DNA of 12,470 nt, taken from Gammaproteobacteria bacterium (GTDB taxonomy: Bacteria; Gemmatimonadota; Gemmatimonadetes; Longimicrobiales; Gaopeijiaceae). The stretch spans positions 1 to 12,470 of the forward strand of contig VYDD01000370.1 of the NCBI GenBank assembly GCA_009843625.1, in the 5' to 3' direction. A model generated the notes under the pieces. That model was given only the letters and a program-made list of their open reading frames with translations. It searched no databases and was not told the origin of the DNA. The position numbers and the translations under genes were made by a program. Below, in pieces: positions 1 to 7,046 of this stretch (positions within the stretch are counted from its first letter, which is position 1; every line of letters begins with the position of its first letter).

Positions 1-71
1 GTGGCCTCGGAGCTCCTGAGCTTGTTTTGCGTAACGACGACAGAAACACAGGATTTGAAGGAATACATCGG
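1..71. other. Short region upstream of fusA, no gene recognised
   Basis: This stretch precedes the chosen fusA start. In many bacteria rpsG (S7) lies just upstream of fusA, but no frame here reads like the usual aromatic S7 C-terminus (ending in an FAHYRW-type sequence). One frame ends in a stop at 17-19 and the fusA frame is open from position 3, so an upstream gene either ends before the window or is not rpsG. I see no convincing -35/-10 pair. The only functional element I can support is the ribosome binding site at 58-62. Confidence 0.5.
58..62 (+). promoter_or_regulatory. Shine-Dalgarno site of fusA (aagga)
   Basis: A purine-rich aagga lies 9 bases before the ATG at 72. It favours that start over the in-frame TTG at 27, which would add 15 residues not seen in the EF-G family. 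Confidence 0.7.
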
Positions 72-2177
72 ATGCCCAGGCATACACCGCTAGAGCGTCT
101 GCGCAACATCGGCATCATGGCGCATATCGACGCGGGCAAGACCACCACCACCGAGCGGGTTCTGTTCTATACCGGCCGGGTCCACCGCATGGGCGAGGTG
201 CACGAGGGTGCGGCCACCATGGACTGGATGGAACAGGAGCAGGAGCGGGGGATCACGATCACCTCCGCCGCCACGACCTGCGCGTGGCTGCGCAACGGCT
301 CCACCTTCCGCATCAACATCATCGACACCCCCGGGCACGTCGACTTCACGGCCGAGGTCGAGCGTTCGCTGCGGGTTCTGGACGGAGCCATCGCGGTGTT
401 CTGCGCGGTGGGAGGGGTCGAGCCCCAGTCGGAAACGGTATGGCGCCAGGCCGACCGGTATCGCGTGCCCCGCATTGCGTTCGTCAACAAGATGGACCGC
501 GTCGGGGCCGACTTCGAGCAGGTCGTCACGATGATGCGCGAACGCCTCGGAGCCAACGCCCACCCGGTGCAGTATCCGCTCGGCGAGGGCGAGCTCTTCA
601 CCGGCGTCGTGGATATCGTGACCCGGAGGTCGATCATCTACGAGGACGACCTGGGTTCGCGCTTCAGCTACGGGCCGGTGCCGGACTCGATGGCGGAGGT
701 GATCGCCGCATGTCGGCACGAACTCATCGAGGCCGCGGTCGAGCACGACGACGAATTGCTGGAGAAGTACCTTGCGGGCGAGGAGCTCACCGAGGAGGAA
801 CTCCGGCGGGCGATCCGCGAGGCCACCCTGCGGGGCGCCATCTTCCCCGTCTTTTGCGGATCGGCCTTCCGCAACAAGGGCATCCAGGCGCTCCTGGACG
901 GTGTCATCGACTACCTGCCCTCCCCCATCGACATTCCTCCCGTCGAAGGACACTATCGTCCGGCGGGCCGCTTTGCCGAGACCCGGGAGGTCTCGGACGA
1001 CGCTCCCTTCACCGCGCTGGCATTCAAGATCGCGACCGACCCCTATGTCGGGCGGCTCACCTTCTTCCGCGTATATTCGGGGTCGCTGCCGAGCGGCAGC
1101 TACGTTCTCGACGCCACCCGGGGCAAGCGCGAGCGTGTGGGTCGGATCCTGCAGATGCACGCCAACAAGCGCGAGGAGCGGCAGGAGGTCTTCGCAGGGG
1201 ACATTGCGGCGGTCATCGGACTGAAAGGGGTTCGAACGGGCCATACCCTGTGTCACCCGGATCATCCCATCATCCTGGAGTCCATGGAGTTTCCGGAGCC
1301 GGTGATTGCCGTCGCCATCGAGCCCAAGACCCGGGCCGACCAGGACAAGCTGTCCCAGGGACTGGCGAAGCTCGCCGACGAGGACCCGACCTTCCGGGTG
1401 CGCAGCGATCAGGAAACCAACCAGACCATCATCAGCGGGATGGGCGAGCTCCATCTCGAGATCATCGTCGACCGGTTGCGCCGCGAATTCCGGGTTGGCG
1501 CCAACATCGGCCGGCCCCAGGTCGCATACCGCGAGACCATCGTCGGTTCGGCCACGAAGGTGGAGGGCCGGTTCGTGCGCCAGACCGGAGGGCGCGGGCA
1601 ATACGGCCATGTGGTCATCAACGTCGAACCCGCCCCCAAGGGCGCGGGCTTCGTCTTCGAGGACCGGATCGTGGGCGGCAGGATCCCCAAGGAGTTCATC
1701 GGTCCCGTGGAGCGGGGAGTGCGCGACGCGATGTCCAGCGGGGCCGTGGCCGGCTACCCGCTCATCGACATCAAGGTCGAGCTGGTGGACGGCTCGTATC
1801 ACGATGTCGATTCCAGCGAGATGGCCTTCAGGATCGCCGGATCGATGGCGCTCAGGGAGGGCGTGAGACGGGCGCGGCCGGTCCTGCTCGAGCCGGTCAT
1901 GGATGTGGAAGTCGTTACGCCCGGCGACTACATGGGTGATATCATGGGTGACCTTTCTTCCCGGCGCGGACGAGTCGGCGGCATGACCGAGCGGGCCGGC
2001 GCCCGGGTCATCGGAGCCAGCGTTCCGCTGGGAGAGATGTTCGGATATTCGACCTCCCTCCGCTCCATGAGCCAGGGGCGGGCCGTGTACACCATGCAGT
2101 TCTCGCACTACGACCAGGTGCCCCGGTCGAAGAGCGAAGAGATTGTGGCAGGCAACGGAGCAGTCTACCAGAAATGA
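72..2177 (+). CDS. fusA: Elongation factor G
   Basis: EF-G is the cytosolic GTPase that drives tRNA-mRNA translocation on the ribosome and acts in ribosome recycling. The 701-residue protein has the family's normal length. The GTPase motifs are intact: P-loop AHIDAGKT (residues 17-24), switch I RGITITSA (59-66), DTPGHVDF (85-92), NKMD (139-142) and a GSAF motif further on. Domain IV shows TGGRGQYGHV and the tip motif HDVDSSE, with His577 matching E. coli His583, which is important for translocation. The C-terminal domain has MGDIMGDLSSRRG. This points to the main translational EF-G rather than a divergent paralogue. I chose ATG 72 because of the site at 58-62 and the typical MPRHTPLERLRNIGIMAHID start; a TTG at 27 is the alternative. 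The stop overlaps the rpsJ start in ATGA, so the two genes are probably translationally coupled. Confidence 0.98.
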   Translation: MPRHTPLERLRNIGIMAHIDAGKTTTTERVLFYTGRVHRMGEVHEGAATMDWMEQEQERGITITSAATTCAWLRNGSTFRINIIDTPGHVDFTAEVERSLRVLDGAIAVFCAVGGVEPQSETVWRQADRYRVPRIAFVNKMDRVGADFEQVVTMMRERLGANAHPVQYPLGEGELFTGVVDIVTRRSIIYEDDLGSRFSYGPVPDSMAEVIAACRHELIEAAVEHDDELLEKYLAGEELTEEELRRAIREATLRGAIFPVFCGSAFRNKGIQALLDGVIDYLPSPIDIPPVEGHYRPAGRFAETREVSDDAPFTALAFKIATDPYVGRLTFFRVYSGSLPSGSYVLDATRGKRERVGRILQMHANKREERQEVFAGDIAAVIGLKGVRTGHTLCHPDHPIILESMEFPEPVIAVAIEPKTRADQDKLSQGLAKLADEDPTFRVRSDQETNQTIISGMGELHLEIIVDRLRREFRVGANIGRPQVAYRETIVGSATKVEGRFVRQTGGRGQYGHVVINVEPAPKGAGFVFEDRIVGGRIPKEFIGPVERGVRDAMSSGAVAGYPLIDIKVELVDGSYHDVDSSEMAFRIAGSMALREGVRRARPVLLEPVMDVEVVTPGDYMGDIMGDLSSRRGRVGGMTERAGARVIGASVPLGEMFGYSTSLRSMSQGRAVYTMQFSHYDQVPRSKSEEIVAGNGAVYQK

Positions 2178-2482
2178 GTGGCCGGATTCGCATCAAGCTG
2201 AAAGCCTTCGATCACTGGATCGTCGACCAGACCGCTTCCGACATCGTCCGCACCGCGGAGAAGACCGGAGCAAGCGTGTGCGGTCCGGTGCCGTTGCCCA
2301 CGCGCCGCGAGCGCTGGACGGTGCTGCGCTCGCCGCACATCGACAAGAAGAGCCGGGAACAGTTCGAGCTGCGCACGCACAAGCGGCTCATCGACATCGT
2401 CGATTCCCGGCCCGCCACCATCGACGCCCTCACCAAGCTGGATCTGCCGGCGGGCGTCGATGTCGAGATCAAGGTCGACTAG
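2174..2482 (+). CDS. rpsJ: 30S ribosomal protein S10
   Basis: S10 sits in the head of the 30S subunit; in E. coli it also acts as NusE in antitermination. The 102-residue protein matches the family along its length: RIRIKLKAFDH at the start, TGA then GPVPLPTRRERWTVLRSPH in the middle (the extended loop that reaches into the head), RTHKRLIDIV, and an LDLPAGVDVEIKV ending. The ATG lies inside the last codons of fusA (ATGA overlap), with a cggag at 2156-2160 that is rather far upstream, so coupling to fusA translation is likely. In many bacteria tuf or a long regulatory leader lies between fusA and rpsJ; neither is present. A Trp follows the AFDH motif where E. coli has Arg, a minor divergence. 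Confidence 0.97.
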   Translation: MSGRIRIKLKAFDHWIVDQTASDIVRTAEKTGASVCGPVPLPTRRERWTVLRSPHIDKKSREQFELRTHKRLIDIVDSRPATIDALTKLDLPAGVDVEIKVD

Positions 2483-2502
2483 GCAGCCCATGGACAACTG
2501 CC

Positions 2503-2508
2503 AGGAGG
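2503..2508 (+). promoter_or_regulatory. Shine-Dalgarno site of rplC (aggagg)
   Basis: A perfect aggagg lies 4 bases before the rplC ATG, the strongest ribosome binding site in this part of the cluster though closely spaced. It lies within the 30-base rpsJ-rplC gap. Confidence 0.75.
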
Positions 2509-2512
2509 CGGC

Positions 2513-3130
2513 ATGGCGGGATTGATCGGACGCAAGGTCGGGATGACCCGCATCTTCAACGACGAAGGTCTTGTGGTGCCGGTTACCGTGGTGCGCGCCG
2601 GGCCATGCCCGGTCGTATGCGTAAGATCCGAGGAGACCGACGGATACCGCGCCGTCCAGGTCGGCTTCGAGGCCCGCAGGGCCAGGCATGCCACGAAGGC
2701 CGAAGCCGGCCATGCCGCGAAGGCCGGACTGGAAGCGACGCCCCGCGTTCTGCGCGAGTTCCCGGTCGCGGACGACGAGGCGTTCGAGGCCGGTGACGAA
2801 CTCACCGTCGAGCTCTTCGCCGCCAACCAGTCCGTCAAGGTGACCGGCAATACCAAGGGCCGTGGGTTTCAGGGCGTCGTGAAACGACACGGCTTCACGG
2901 GACGCCCGGCCACGCACGGCCACCCGATGTCGCGCACCCCCGGATCGATGGGAGCGGGCACCGACCCGTCGAGAGTCATCAAGGGCAAGAAGCTCCCCGG
3001 CCGGATGGGCAACAATCGCAAGACGCTGGGCAATGTCGAAGTCGTCCGGGTCGATGCCGGGAGGAACCTGCTGTTCCTCAAGGGCGCCGTTCCCGGACCG
3101 CGCAGCGGCTACGTCTTCATCAGCCACTAG
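2513..3130 (+). CDS. rplC: 50S ribosomal protein L3
   Basis: L3 is an early assembly protein of the 50S subunit that binds near the 3' end of 23S rRNA; its long loop reaches toward the peptidyl transferase centre. The 205-residue protein starts with GLIGRKVGMTRIFNDEG and carries the central loop features SVKVTGNTKGRGFQGVVKRH, GHPMSRTPGSMG, DPSRVIKGKKLPGRMGN and the late VVRVDAGRNLLFLKGAVPG. The loop lacks the glutamine that PrmB methylates in E. coli (Gln150, in a GQNQTPG context); here the segment reads GAGTDPS, as in many bacteria outside the Proteobacteria. The start is fixed by the aggagg just upstream and the normal N-terminus. The gap to rplD is only 4 bases. Confidence 0.97.
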   Translation: MAGLIGRKVGMTRIFNDEGLVVPVTVVRAGPCPVVCVRSEETDGYRAVQVGFEARRARHATKAEAGHAAKAGLEATPRVLREFPVADDEAFEAGDELTVELFAANQSVKVTGNTKGRGFQGVVKRHGFTGRPATHGHPMSRTPGSMGAGTDPSRVIKGKKLPGRMGNNRKTLGNVEVVRVDAGRNLLFLKGAVPGPRSGYVFISH

Positions 3131-3134
3131 AGCC

Positions 3135-3794
3135 ATGCATACGGCCCACTACTACCAGTCTGACGGCAGCCCGGACGGCGACCGGACGCTTCCGGCAGTC
3201 CCATTCGACGGAGTCGTGAACGAAGGCGTTCTGCACCAGGTGGTGCGGGCCCAACTCGCCAATCGGCGGAGGGGGACGGGGGCCGGCAAGAACCGCTCGG
3301 CCGTTTCGGGCGGCTCCCGCAAGCCGTGGAGGCAGAAGGGCACCGGCCGGGCCCGCCAGGGGACGATCCGCGCCGCGCAGTGGACGGGAGGCGGGATGGC
3401 TTTCCCCCCTCAACCTCACTCGTGGCGCACGTCCGTGCCTCGCAAGGTGCGCGCGCTGGCCCGGCGGTCGGCCCTCAACGCGCGCGCGGAAGAGGGTCGG
3501 GTGCTGCTGATCGAGTCCCTCAACTACGAGGCCCCGCGCACCTCGCGCCTGGCAGCCTGCCTCGCCGCCATCGAGGTGTCGGGAAAGGTGCTGCTGCTGA
3601 CCGACGGCAACAAGCGCAACGTGTACCTTTCGGCCCGTAACCTGCCGGGTGTCAGCGTGCGTCCCTTCGGGGAGGAGTCGGCCTACGACGTGCTGCGGGC
3701 GGCGACCGTCGTGATCGAGGCCGATGCGCTCGGGACCGGGCCGGTGGCTGCGGAGCCCGCGGACTCCACAGACACGGAGAACGGCGATGCGTGA
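3135..3794 (+). CDS. rplD: 50S ribosomal protein L4
   Basis: L4 binds domain I of 23S rRNA and its extended loop lines the peptide exit tunnel with L22. The 219-residue protein shows the basic loop as GTGAGKNRSAVSGGSRKPWRQKGTGRARQGT, split here in description as KNRSAVSGGSRKPWRQKGTG followed by RARQGT, then RKVRALARRSAL and the later VLLLTDGN and NLPGV segments. I chose ATG 3135, 4 bases after the rplC stop; the frame is open further upstream but only inside rplC. No strong ribosome binding site precedes it, so it probably depends on rplC translation. The last 20 or so residues form an acidic Ala/Asp/Glu tail that contains the rplW ribosome binding site and start. In E. coli L4 also represses the S10 operon through a leader; no such leader is possible at the rpsJ junction here. 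Confidence 0.96.
   Translation: MHTAHYYQSDGSPDGDRTLPAVPFDGVVNEGVLHQVVRAQLANRRRGTGAGKNRSAVSGGSRKPWRQKGTGRARQGTIRAAQWTGGGMAFPPQPHSWRTSVPRKVRALARRSALNARAEEGRVLLIESLNYEAPRTSRLAACLAAIEVSGKVLLLTDGNKRNVYLSARNLPGVSVRPFGEESAYDVLRAATVVIEADALGTGPVAAEPADSTDTENGDA
3776..3779 (+). promoter_or_regulatory. Shine-Dalgarno site of rplW (ggag), inside rplD
   Basis: A ggag within the final codons of rplD lies 7 bases before the rplW ATG at 3787. It supports the 103-residue L23 rather than a longer version read from the ATG at 3724. Confidence 0.65.
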
Positions 3795-4098
3795 GCCGTG
3801 GGATGTAATCGTGCGGCCGGTGGTCACCGAAAAGACGACCGCCCAGATGGAGGCCGAGAACGTCTACTCGTTCATCGTCAACCGGAAGGCCAACAAGATC
3901 GATATCGCCCGTGCGGTGGAAGCGCTCTGGGACGTCCAGGTCGACGATGTGCGCACCATGAGATACGCGGGCAAGATGCGCCGCTCGTTCCTCGGACAGA
4001 TGAGCCGCAACTGGAGCCTCGGCCGCAGGCCGTCGTTCAAGAAGGCGGTCGTCAAGCTGGCCGAAGGCGACCACATCGAACTCTACGAAATGGGCTGA
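3787..4098 (+). CDS. rplW: 50S ribosomal protein L23
   Basis: L23 lies at the peptide tunnel exit and is the docking site for trigger factor and the signal recognition particle. The 103-residue protein begins MREPWDVIVRPVVTEKTT; Glu15 in VTEK corresponds to E. coli Glu18, the residue used by trigger factor. The middle has the beta-strand VYSFIVNRKANKIDIARAVE and VDDVRT(M)R region, and the end has GRRPSFKKAVVKLAEGDHIE. The ATG at 3787 gives an N-terminus of family length and has a ribosome binding site at 3776-3779; the gene overlaps the end of rplD by 8 bases, which implies coupling. An upstream in-frame ATG at 3724 would add 21 residues encoded inside rplD and is not favoured. Confidence 0.95.
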   Translation: MREPWDVIVRPVVTEKTTAQMEAENVYSFIVNRKANKIDIARAVEALWDVQVDDVRTMRYAGKMRRSFLGQMSRNWSLGRRPSFKKAVVKLAEGDHIELYEMG

Positions 4099-4108
4099 GG
4101 AACGGGCC

Positions 4109-4951
4109 ATGGCGATCAAGAAGTTCAGACCCGTTACACCCGGCTCCCGTTTCCGGTCGATCGTGAAGGACACGGTGACCACGCGCAAGGGACCGGAGAA
4201 ATCGCTGACGGAGCCTCTGCACTCCAAGGGTGGGCGCAACCACCATGGCCGCATCACGGTGCGGCGCAGGGGCGGTGGCCACAAGCGCCGGTATCGGCGC
4301 ATCGACTTCAGGCGCAACAAGATCGGGGTGGCGGGCCGCGTCGCCGAGATCGAGTACGATCCCAACCGCTCCGCGAACATCGCCCTCATCCACTACGCGG
4401 ATGGCGAGAAACGCTACATCCTGCATGTGCGCGGCCTTGCGGTCGGAGATGAGGTGGTGGCGGGTGGCGATGCCGACATCAAGCCGGGCAACGCCCTCCC
4501 GATCGGCCGCATTCCGCTGGGCACGATCGTTCACAACGTGGAGCTGAAGCCCGGGAAGGGCGGCCAGATGGCCCGCTCGGCGGGCGCGGGCGTGCAGATC
4601 ATGGCCAAGGAAGGAGACTACGTGACGCTCCGTCTTCCCTCCACGGAAGTCCGGCGGGTGCGCATGGAGTGCATGGCCACCGTCGGCCAGGTCGGCAACA
4701 CCGATCATGAACTGAAATCGCTGGGCAAGGCCGGGGCGGCCCGGTGGCGCGGGCGCCGTCCCAAGGTGCGGGGCGTCGCCATGAACCCGGTTGACCACCC
4801 GCTCGGCGGAGGCGAGGGCAAGGCCTCCGGGGGCCGTCCTCCGGTTACCCCCTGGGGCAAGCCGGAGGGGAAGAAGACCCGCAATCCCAGAAAGGAATCC
4901 AACCGACTGATCGTCCGGGGACGCAAACGCGGCAAGGCCACCCGGTCATAG
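4109..4951 (+). CDS. rplB: 50S ribosomal protein L2
   Basis: L2 is one of the most conserved 50S proteins; it is needed for subunit association and for an active peptidyl transferase centre. The 280-residue protein starts MAIKKFRPVTPGSRFRS and has the basic GRNHHGRITVRRRGGGHKRRYR segment in its N-terminal part, the OB-fold region through IALIHYADGEKRYI, the SH3-like part (GTIVHNVELKPGKGGQMARSAG), and the C-terminal GVAMNPVDHPLGGGEGK with TPWGK. His230 corresponds to the functionally important E. coli His229 (mature numbering) and is kept, but the second His of the common HPHGGGEG motif is Leu232. The start has tgagga at 4095-4100 upstream. A 36-base gap follows before rpsS. Confidence 0.98.
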   Translation: MAIKKFRPVTPGSRFRSIVKDTVTTRKGPEKSLTEPLHSKGGRNHHGRITVRRRGGGHKRRYRRIDFRRNKIGVAGRVAEIEYDPNRSANIALIHYADGEKRYILHVRGLAVGDEVVAGGDADIKPGNALPIGRIPLGTIVHNVELKPGKGGQMARSAGAGVQIMAKEGDYVTLRLPSTEVRRVRMECMATVGQVGNTDHELKSLGKAGAARWRGRRPKVRGVAMNPVDHPLGGGEGKASGGRPPVTPWGKPEGKKTRNPRKESNRLIVRGRKRGKATRS

Positions 4952-4987
4952 ACGATTGCGAGACGAGAAGCCAACCAGGAAACCGCC

Positions 4988-5275
4988 ATGCCACGCAGCG
5001 TAAGGAAAGGCCCCTACATCGACGAGAAGCTCCTGCGCAAGGTGGAGCTGATGAACGCGCGCGCGGAGAAAAGGGTGATCAAGACCTGGGCGCGCGCCTC
5101 GACCATCTCGCCGGATTTCGTGGGCCATACGGTTGCGGTGCACAACGGCAACAAGTTCATCCCGGTCTACATCACCGAGAACATGGTTGGCCACAAACTC
5201 GGCGAGTTCGCTCCCACGCGGCTCTTTCGCGGGCACGGGGGCAAACTCGCCGACCGGCGCTCCAAGGCTCGATAG
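4988..5275 (+). CDS. rpsS: 30S ribosomal protein S19
   Basis: S19 binds in the head of the 30S subunit beside S13 and S14 and contacts the A-site region. The 95-residue protein has the standard opening MPRSVRKGPYIDEKLLRKVE, then KTWARASTISPDFVGHTVAV, HNGNKFIPVYITENMVGHKL and GEFAPTRLFRGHG, so all parts of the small conserved fold are present. An agga at 4977-4980 lies 7 bases before the ATG. S19 normally packs against S14, whose gene is missing from this cluster. Confidence 0.98.
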   Translation: MPRSVRKGPYIDEKLLRKVELMNARAEKRVIKTWARASTISPDFVGHTVAVHNGNKFIPVYITENMVGHKLGEFAPTRLFRGHGGKLADRRSKAR

Positions 5276-5311
5276 AGGCCCGATCAGGTCACCCCCTGCA
5301 CGAGAACCCGG

Positions 5312-5662
5312 ATGCAAGCAAAGGCGGTTGCCAGGTACATCGGAATGAGTCCCCGCAAGGTAAGGCTGGTCGTGGATCAGATCCGGGGTCTCCCCGTCAA
5401 TCAGGCCTACGCAATCCTGCGGTTCTCGAAGAAGGCCGCGTCGGTGCCGGTCGGCAAGACGCTCCGTTCCGCGGTCGCGAACGCCGAATACAGGGCAGAG
5501 GAGGAAGGGGAAGTGCTCGACGTGGACGAGCTCGTGATCGCGCGGGCATTTGTTGATGGCGGGCGGACCACGAAGCGCTGGCGGGCGGCGGCCATGGGAA
5601 GGGCGGCTCCGATCCGCAGGCGCTCGAGTCACATCACGATCGTCGTGGAAAGCGAGGAGTAG
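5312..5662 (+). CDS. rplV: 50S ribosomal protein L22
   Basis: L22 contacts all domains of 23S rRNA and its long beta-hairpin forms the tunnel constriction together with L4; changes in this hairpin cause macrolide resistance in other bacteria. The 116-residue protein has the typical YIGMSPRKVRLVVDQIRG segment near the N-terminus, SVPVGKTLRSAVANAEYRAE in the middle, and the hairpin region KRWRAAAMGRAAPIRRRSSH followed by ITIVVE. No hairpin deletion or insertion is evident. The ribosome binding site is weak: only a short gag at 5302-5304 is present before the ATG, so re-initiation after rpsS may matter. A TAG stop lies 5 bases before rpsC. Confidence 0.97.
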   Translation: MQAKAVARYIGMSPRKVRLVVDQIRGLPVNQAYAILRFSKKAASVPVGKTLRSAVANAEYRAEEEGEVLDVDELVIARAFVDGGRTTKRWRAAAMGRAAPIRRRSSHITIVVESEE

Positions 5663-5667
5663 GGGCG

Positions 5668-6327
5668 ATGGGACAGAAGACACACCCCCACGGGTTCCGG
5701 CTCGGCATCGTCAAGGACTGGCAGTCCCGCTGGTACGCGGAGAAGGAGTTCCCCCAGCTGCTCCAGGAGGATGAGACCATACGGCGGTACCTCGACCGCC
5801 GTCTGGCGCACGCCGCCATCTCCCGGGTCGAGATCGACCGCAAGCCCTCCAAGATCGTGATGACCGTGCACACGGCCCGACCGGGCGTCGTGATCGGCAA
5901 GCGGGGCGCGGAGGTGGACAAGCTGCGCGACGAGCTGGGCGTGCTGACGAAGTCGGAGGTCTCGGTCAACGTGGAGGAGATCAAGCAGCCCGAACTCGAC
6001 GCGCGGCTGGTGGCGGAGAACGTCAAGCACCAGTTGCGGCAGCGGATTTCGTTCCGGCGGGCCATGAAGCGCGCGGTTCAATCGGCGCGCCGCGCGGGCG
6101 CGGAGGGCATCAAGATCCAGTGTGGCGGCCGCCTGGGGGGCGCGGAAATCGCCCGCACCGAAGCCTATCACGAGGGTCGCGTGCCCCTGCACACCCTGCG
6201 GGCGAACATCGACTACGCGAGCGTGAGGGCGGACACCACCTACGGTACCGTGGGCGTGAAGTGCTGGATCTTCAAGGGTGAAGTGGTGGACGACCGGCGG
6301 GGCCGGACGTACTCGACGGGATCGTGA
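5668..6327 (+). CDS. rpsC: 30S ribosomal protein S3
   Basis: S3 is a 30S head protein at the mRNA entry channel and contributes to mRNA helicase activity there. The 219-residue protein opens MGQKTHPHGFRLGIVKDWQS, has a type II KH domain with the GKRG loop (residues 77-80, in VVIGKRGAEV), and a C-terminal domain with FRRAMKRAVQ, the basic patch that matches the E. coli helicase residues Arg131, Arg132 and Lys135. The rest (GGRLGGAEIARTE, EGRVPLHTLRANIDY, TTYGTVGVKCWIFKGE) is standard. A gaggag at 5654-5659 lies 8 bases before the ATG and partly inside the end of rplV. A 59-base gap follows, the longest between genes in the window. Confidence 0.98.
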   Translation: MGQKTHPHGFRLGIVKDWQSRWYAEKEFPQLLQEDETIRRYLDRRLAHAAISRVEIDRKPSKIVMTVHTARPGVVIGKRGAEVDKLRDELGVLTKSEVSVNVEEIKQPELDARLVAENVKHQLRQRISFRRAMKRAVQSARRAGAEGIKIQCGGRLGGAEIARTEAYHEGRVPLHTLRANIDYASVRADTTYGTVGVKCWIFKGEVVDDRRGRTYSTGS

Positions 6328-6348
6328 CGGTGCAGGCGAACGGAACCC

Positions 6349-6368
6349 GGCCCCCACTGCGGCGGGCC
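6349..6368 (+). other. Possible small GC hairpin between rpsC and rplP
   Basis: GGCCC at 6349-6353 is complementary to GGGCC at 6364-6368, giving a 5-bp all-GC stem with a 10-base loop in the rpsC-rplP gap. No T-tract follows, so it does not look like an intrinsic terminator. In DNA this GC-rich such a short stem can arise by chance. Confidence 0.25.
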
Positions 6369-6386
6369 CCGCAAGGACGATAGGAG

Positions 6387-6809
6387 ATGCTGGCACCGAA
6401 GCGGATCAAGTACCGCAAGAAGCACAAGGGCAAGATGCGCGGGATTTCCCGTCGCGGAAACCGGGTGAGTTTCGGCGACTACGGGCTCCAGGCGGTGGAG
6501 TCCGCGTGGATCAGCAATCGCCAGATCGAGTCGGCGCGCGTGGCCATGACCCGGCACATCAAGAGGGGTGGAAAGGTCTGGATCCGGATCTTCCCGGACA
6601 AGCCGGTCACCTCCAAGCCCGCCGAGACCCGGATGGGCAAGGGAAAGGGCAACCCGGAAGGCTGGGTGGCGGTGGTGAAACCGGGGCGGATGATGTTCGA
6701 GATGGAGGGTGTCGGCGAGGAGGTCGCGCGCCGCGCGATGCAGCTCGCATCCGACAAGCTCCCCATCAAGACCCGTTTCGTCGCGCGCGAACGGCAGTTG
6801 GGAACCTGA
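6387..6809 (+). CDS. rplP: 50S ribosomal protein L16
   Basis: L16 is a late assembly protein near the A-site and peptidyl transferase centre and the binding region of several antibiotics. The 140-residue protein begins MLAPKRIKYRKKHKGKMRG and has FGDYGLQAVE, RHIKRGGKVWIRIFPDKPVT, the conserved loop RMGKGKG (residues 82-88) and GWVAVVKPGRMMFEM. Arg82 is the counterpart of E. coli Arg81, which can be hydroxylated there. An aagga at 6373-6377 lies 9 bases before the ATG; a second aggag at 6382-6386 touches the ATG directly. The rpmC start is 12 bases after its stop. Confidence 0.98.
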   Translation: MLAPKRIKYRKKHKGKMRGISRRGNRVSFGDYGLQAVESAWISNRQIESARVAMTRHIKRGGKVWIRIFPDKPVTSKPAETRMGKGKGNPEGWVAVVKPGRMMFEMEGVGEEVARRAMQLASDKLPIKTRFVARERQLGT

Positions 6810-6821
6810 GGGAAACCGGGC

Positions 6822-7046
6822 ATGGACATCGAAGAAATCCGCGATATGACCGACCAGCAGATCCGGGAGCGGCTGGACGAACTGAGGGAGGAACGGTTCC
6901 GCCTCAAGTTCCGGGCCGCGACCATGGAACTCGAGAATCCACGGCTGCTCTCGCACCTGCGCAGGGATATCGCCCGAGTCCGCACCGTGCAGCGCGAACG
7001 CGAACTCGCGGCGACTCTGGCCACGACCGAGGAGAACGCCTCATGA
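6822..7046 (+). CDS. rpmC: 50S ribosomal protein L29
   Basis: L29 is a small helical protein by the tunnel exit next to L23. The 74-residue product has the family pattern of two helices in an antiparallel hairpin: MDIEEIRDMTDQQIRERLDE, LREERFRLKFR, then ENPRLLSHLRRDIARVRTVQ and RERE. A gaggga at 6808-6813 precedes the ATG at suitable distance. The tail after the second helix is Ala/Thr-rich and contains the rpsQ ribosome binding site; the stop overlaps the rpsQ ATG in ATGA. Confidence 0.95.
   Translation: MDIEEIRDMTDQQIRERLDELREERFRLKFRAATMELENPRLLSHLRRDIARVRTVQRERELAATLATTEENAS
7029..7034 (+). promoter_or_regulatory. Shine-Dalgarno site of rpsQ (gaggag), inside rpmC
   Basis: The gaggag within the last codons of rpmC lies 8 bases before the rpsQ ATG at 7043. 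It fixes that start for S17, whose frame is otherwise open far upstream through rplP and rpmC. Confidence 0.7.

Noticed and set aside
21..68. Promoter for fusA
   Set aside because: ttg-type hexamers and a gaatac-like stretch exist, but no pair has a normal 16-18 base spacing, so no promoter can be supported.
284..1939. Open frame of 551 codons on the + strand inside fusA
   Set aside because: It is an alternative frame of EF-G, Arg/Gly/His-rich and without family resemblance.
90..2108. Open frame of 672 codons on the - strand across fusA
   Set aside because: It lies wholly opposite EF-G. Its translation is low-complexity His/Asp/Gly/Arg-rich with no recognisable domain, as expected for the antisense frame of GC-rich, codon-biased coding DNA.
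2165..3136. Open frame of 323 codons on the - strand across rpsJ and rplC
   Set aside because: Antisense shadow of two clear ribosomal genes; no motif seen.
6349..6368. Rho-independent terminator between rpsC and rplP
   Set aside because: The stem is only 5 bp and there is no T-tract after it; the cluster continues with good ribosome binding sites on the other side.
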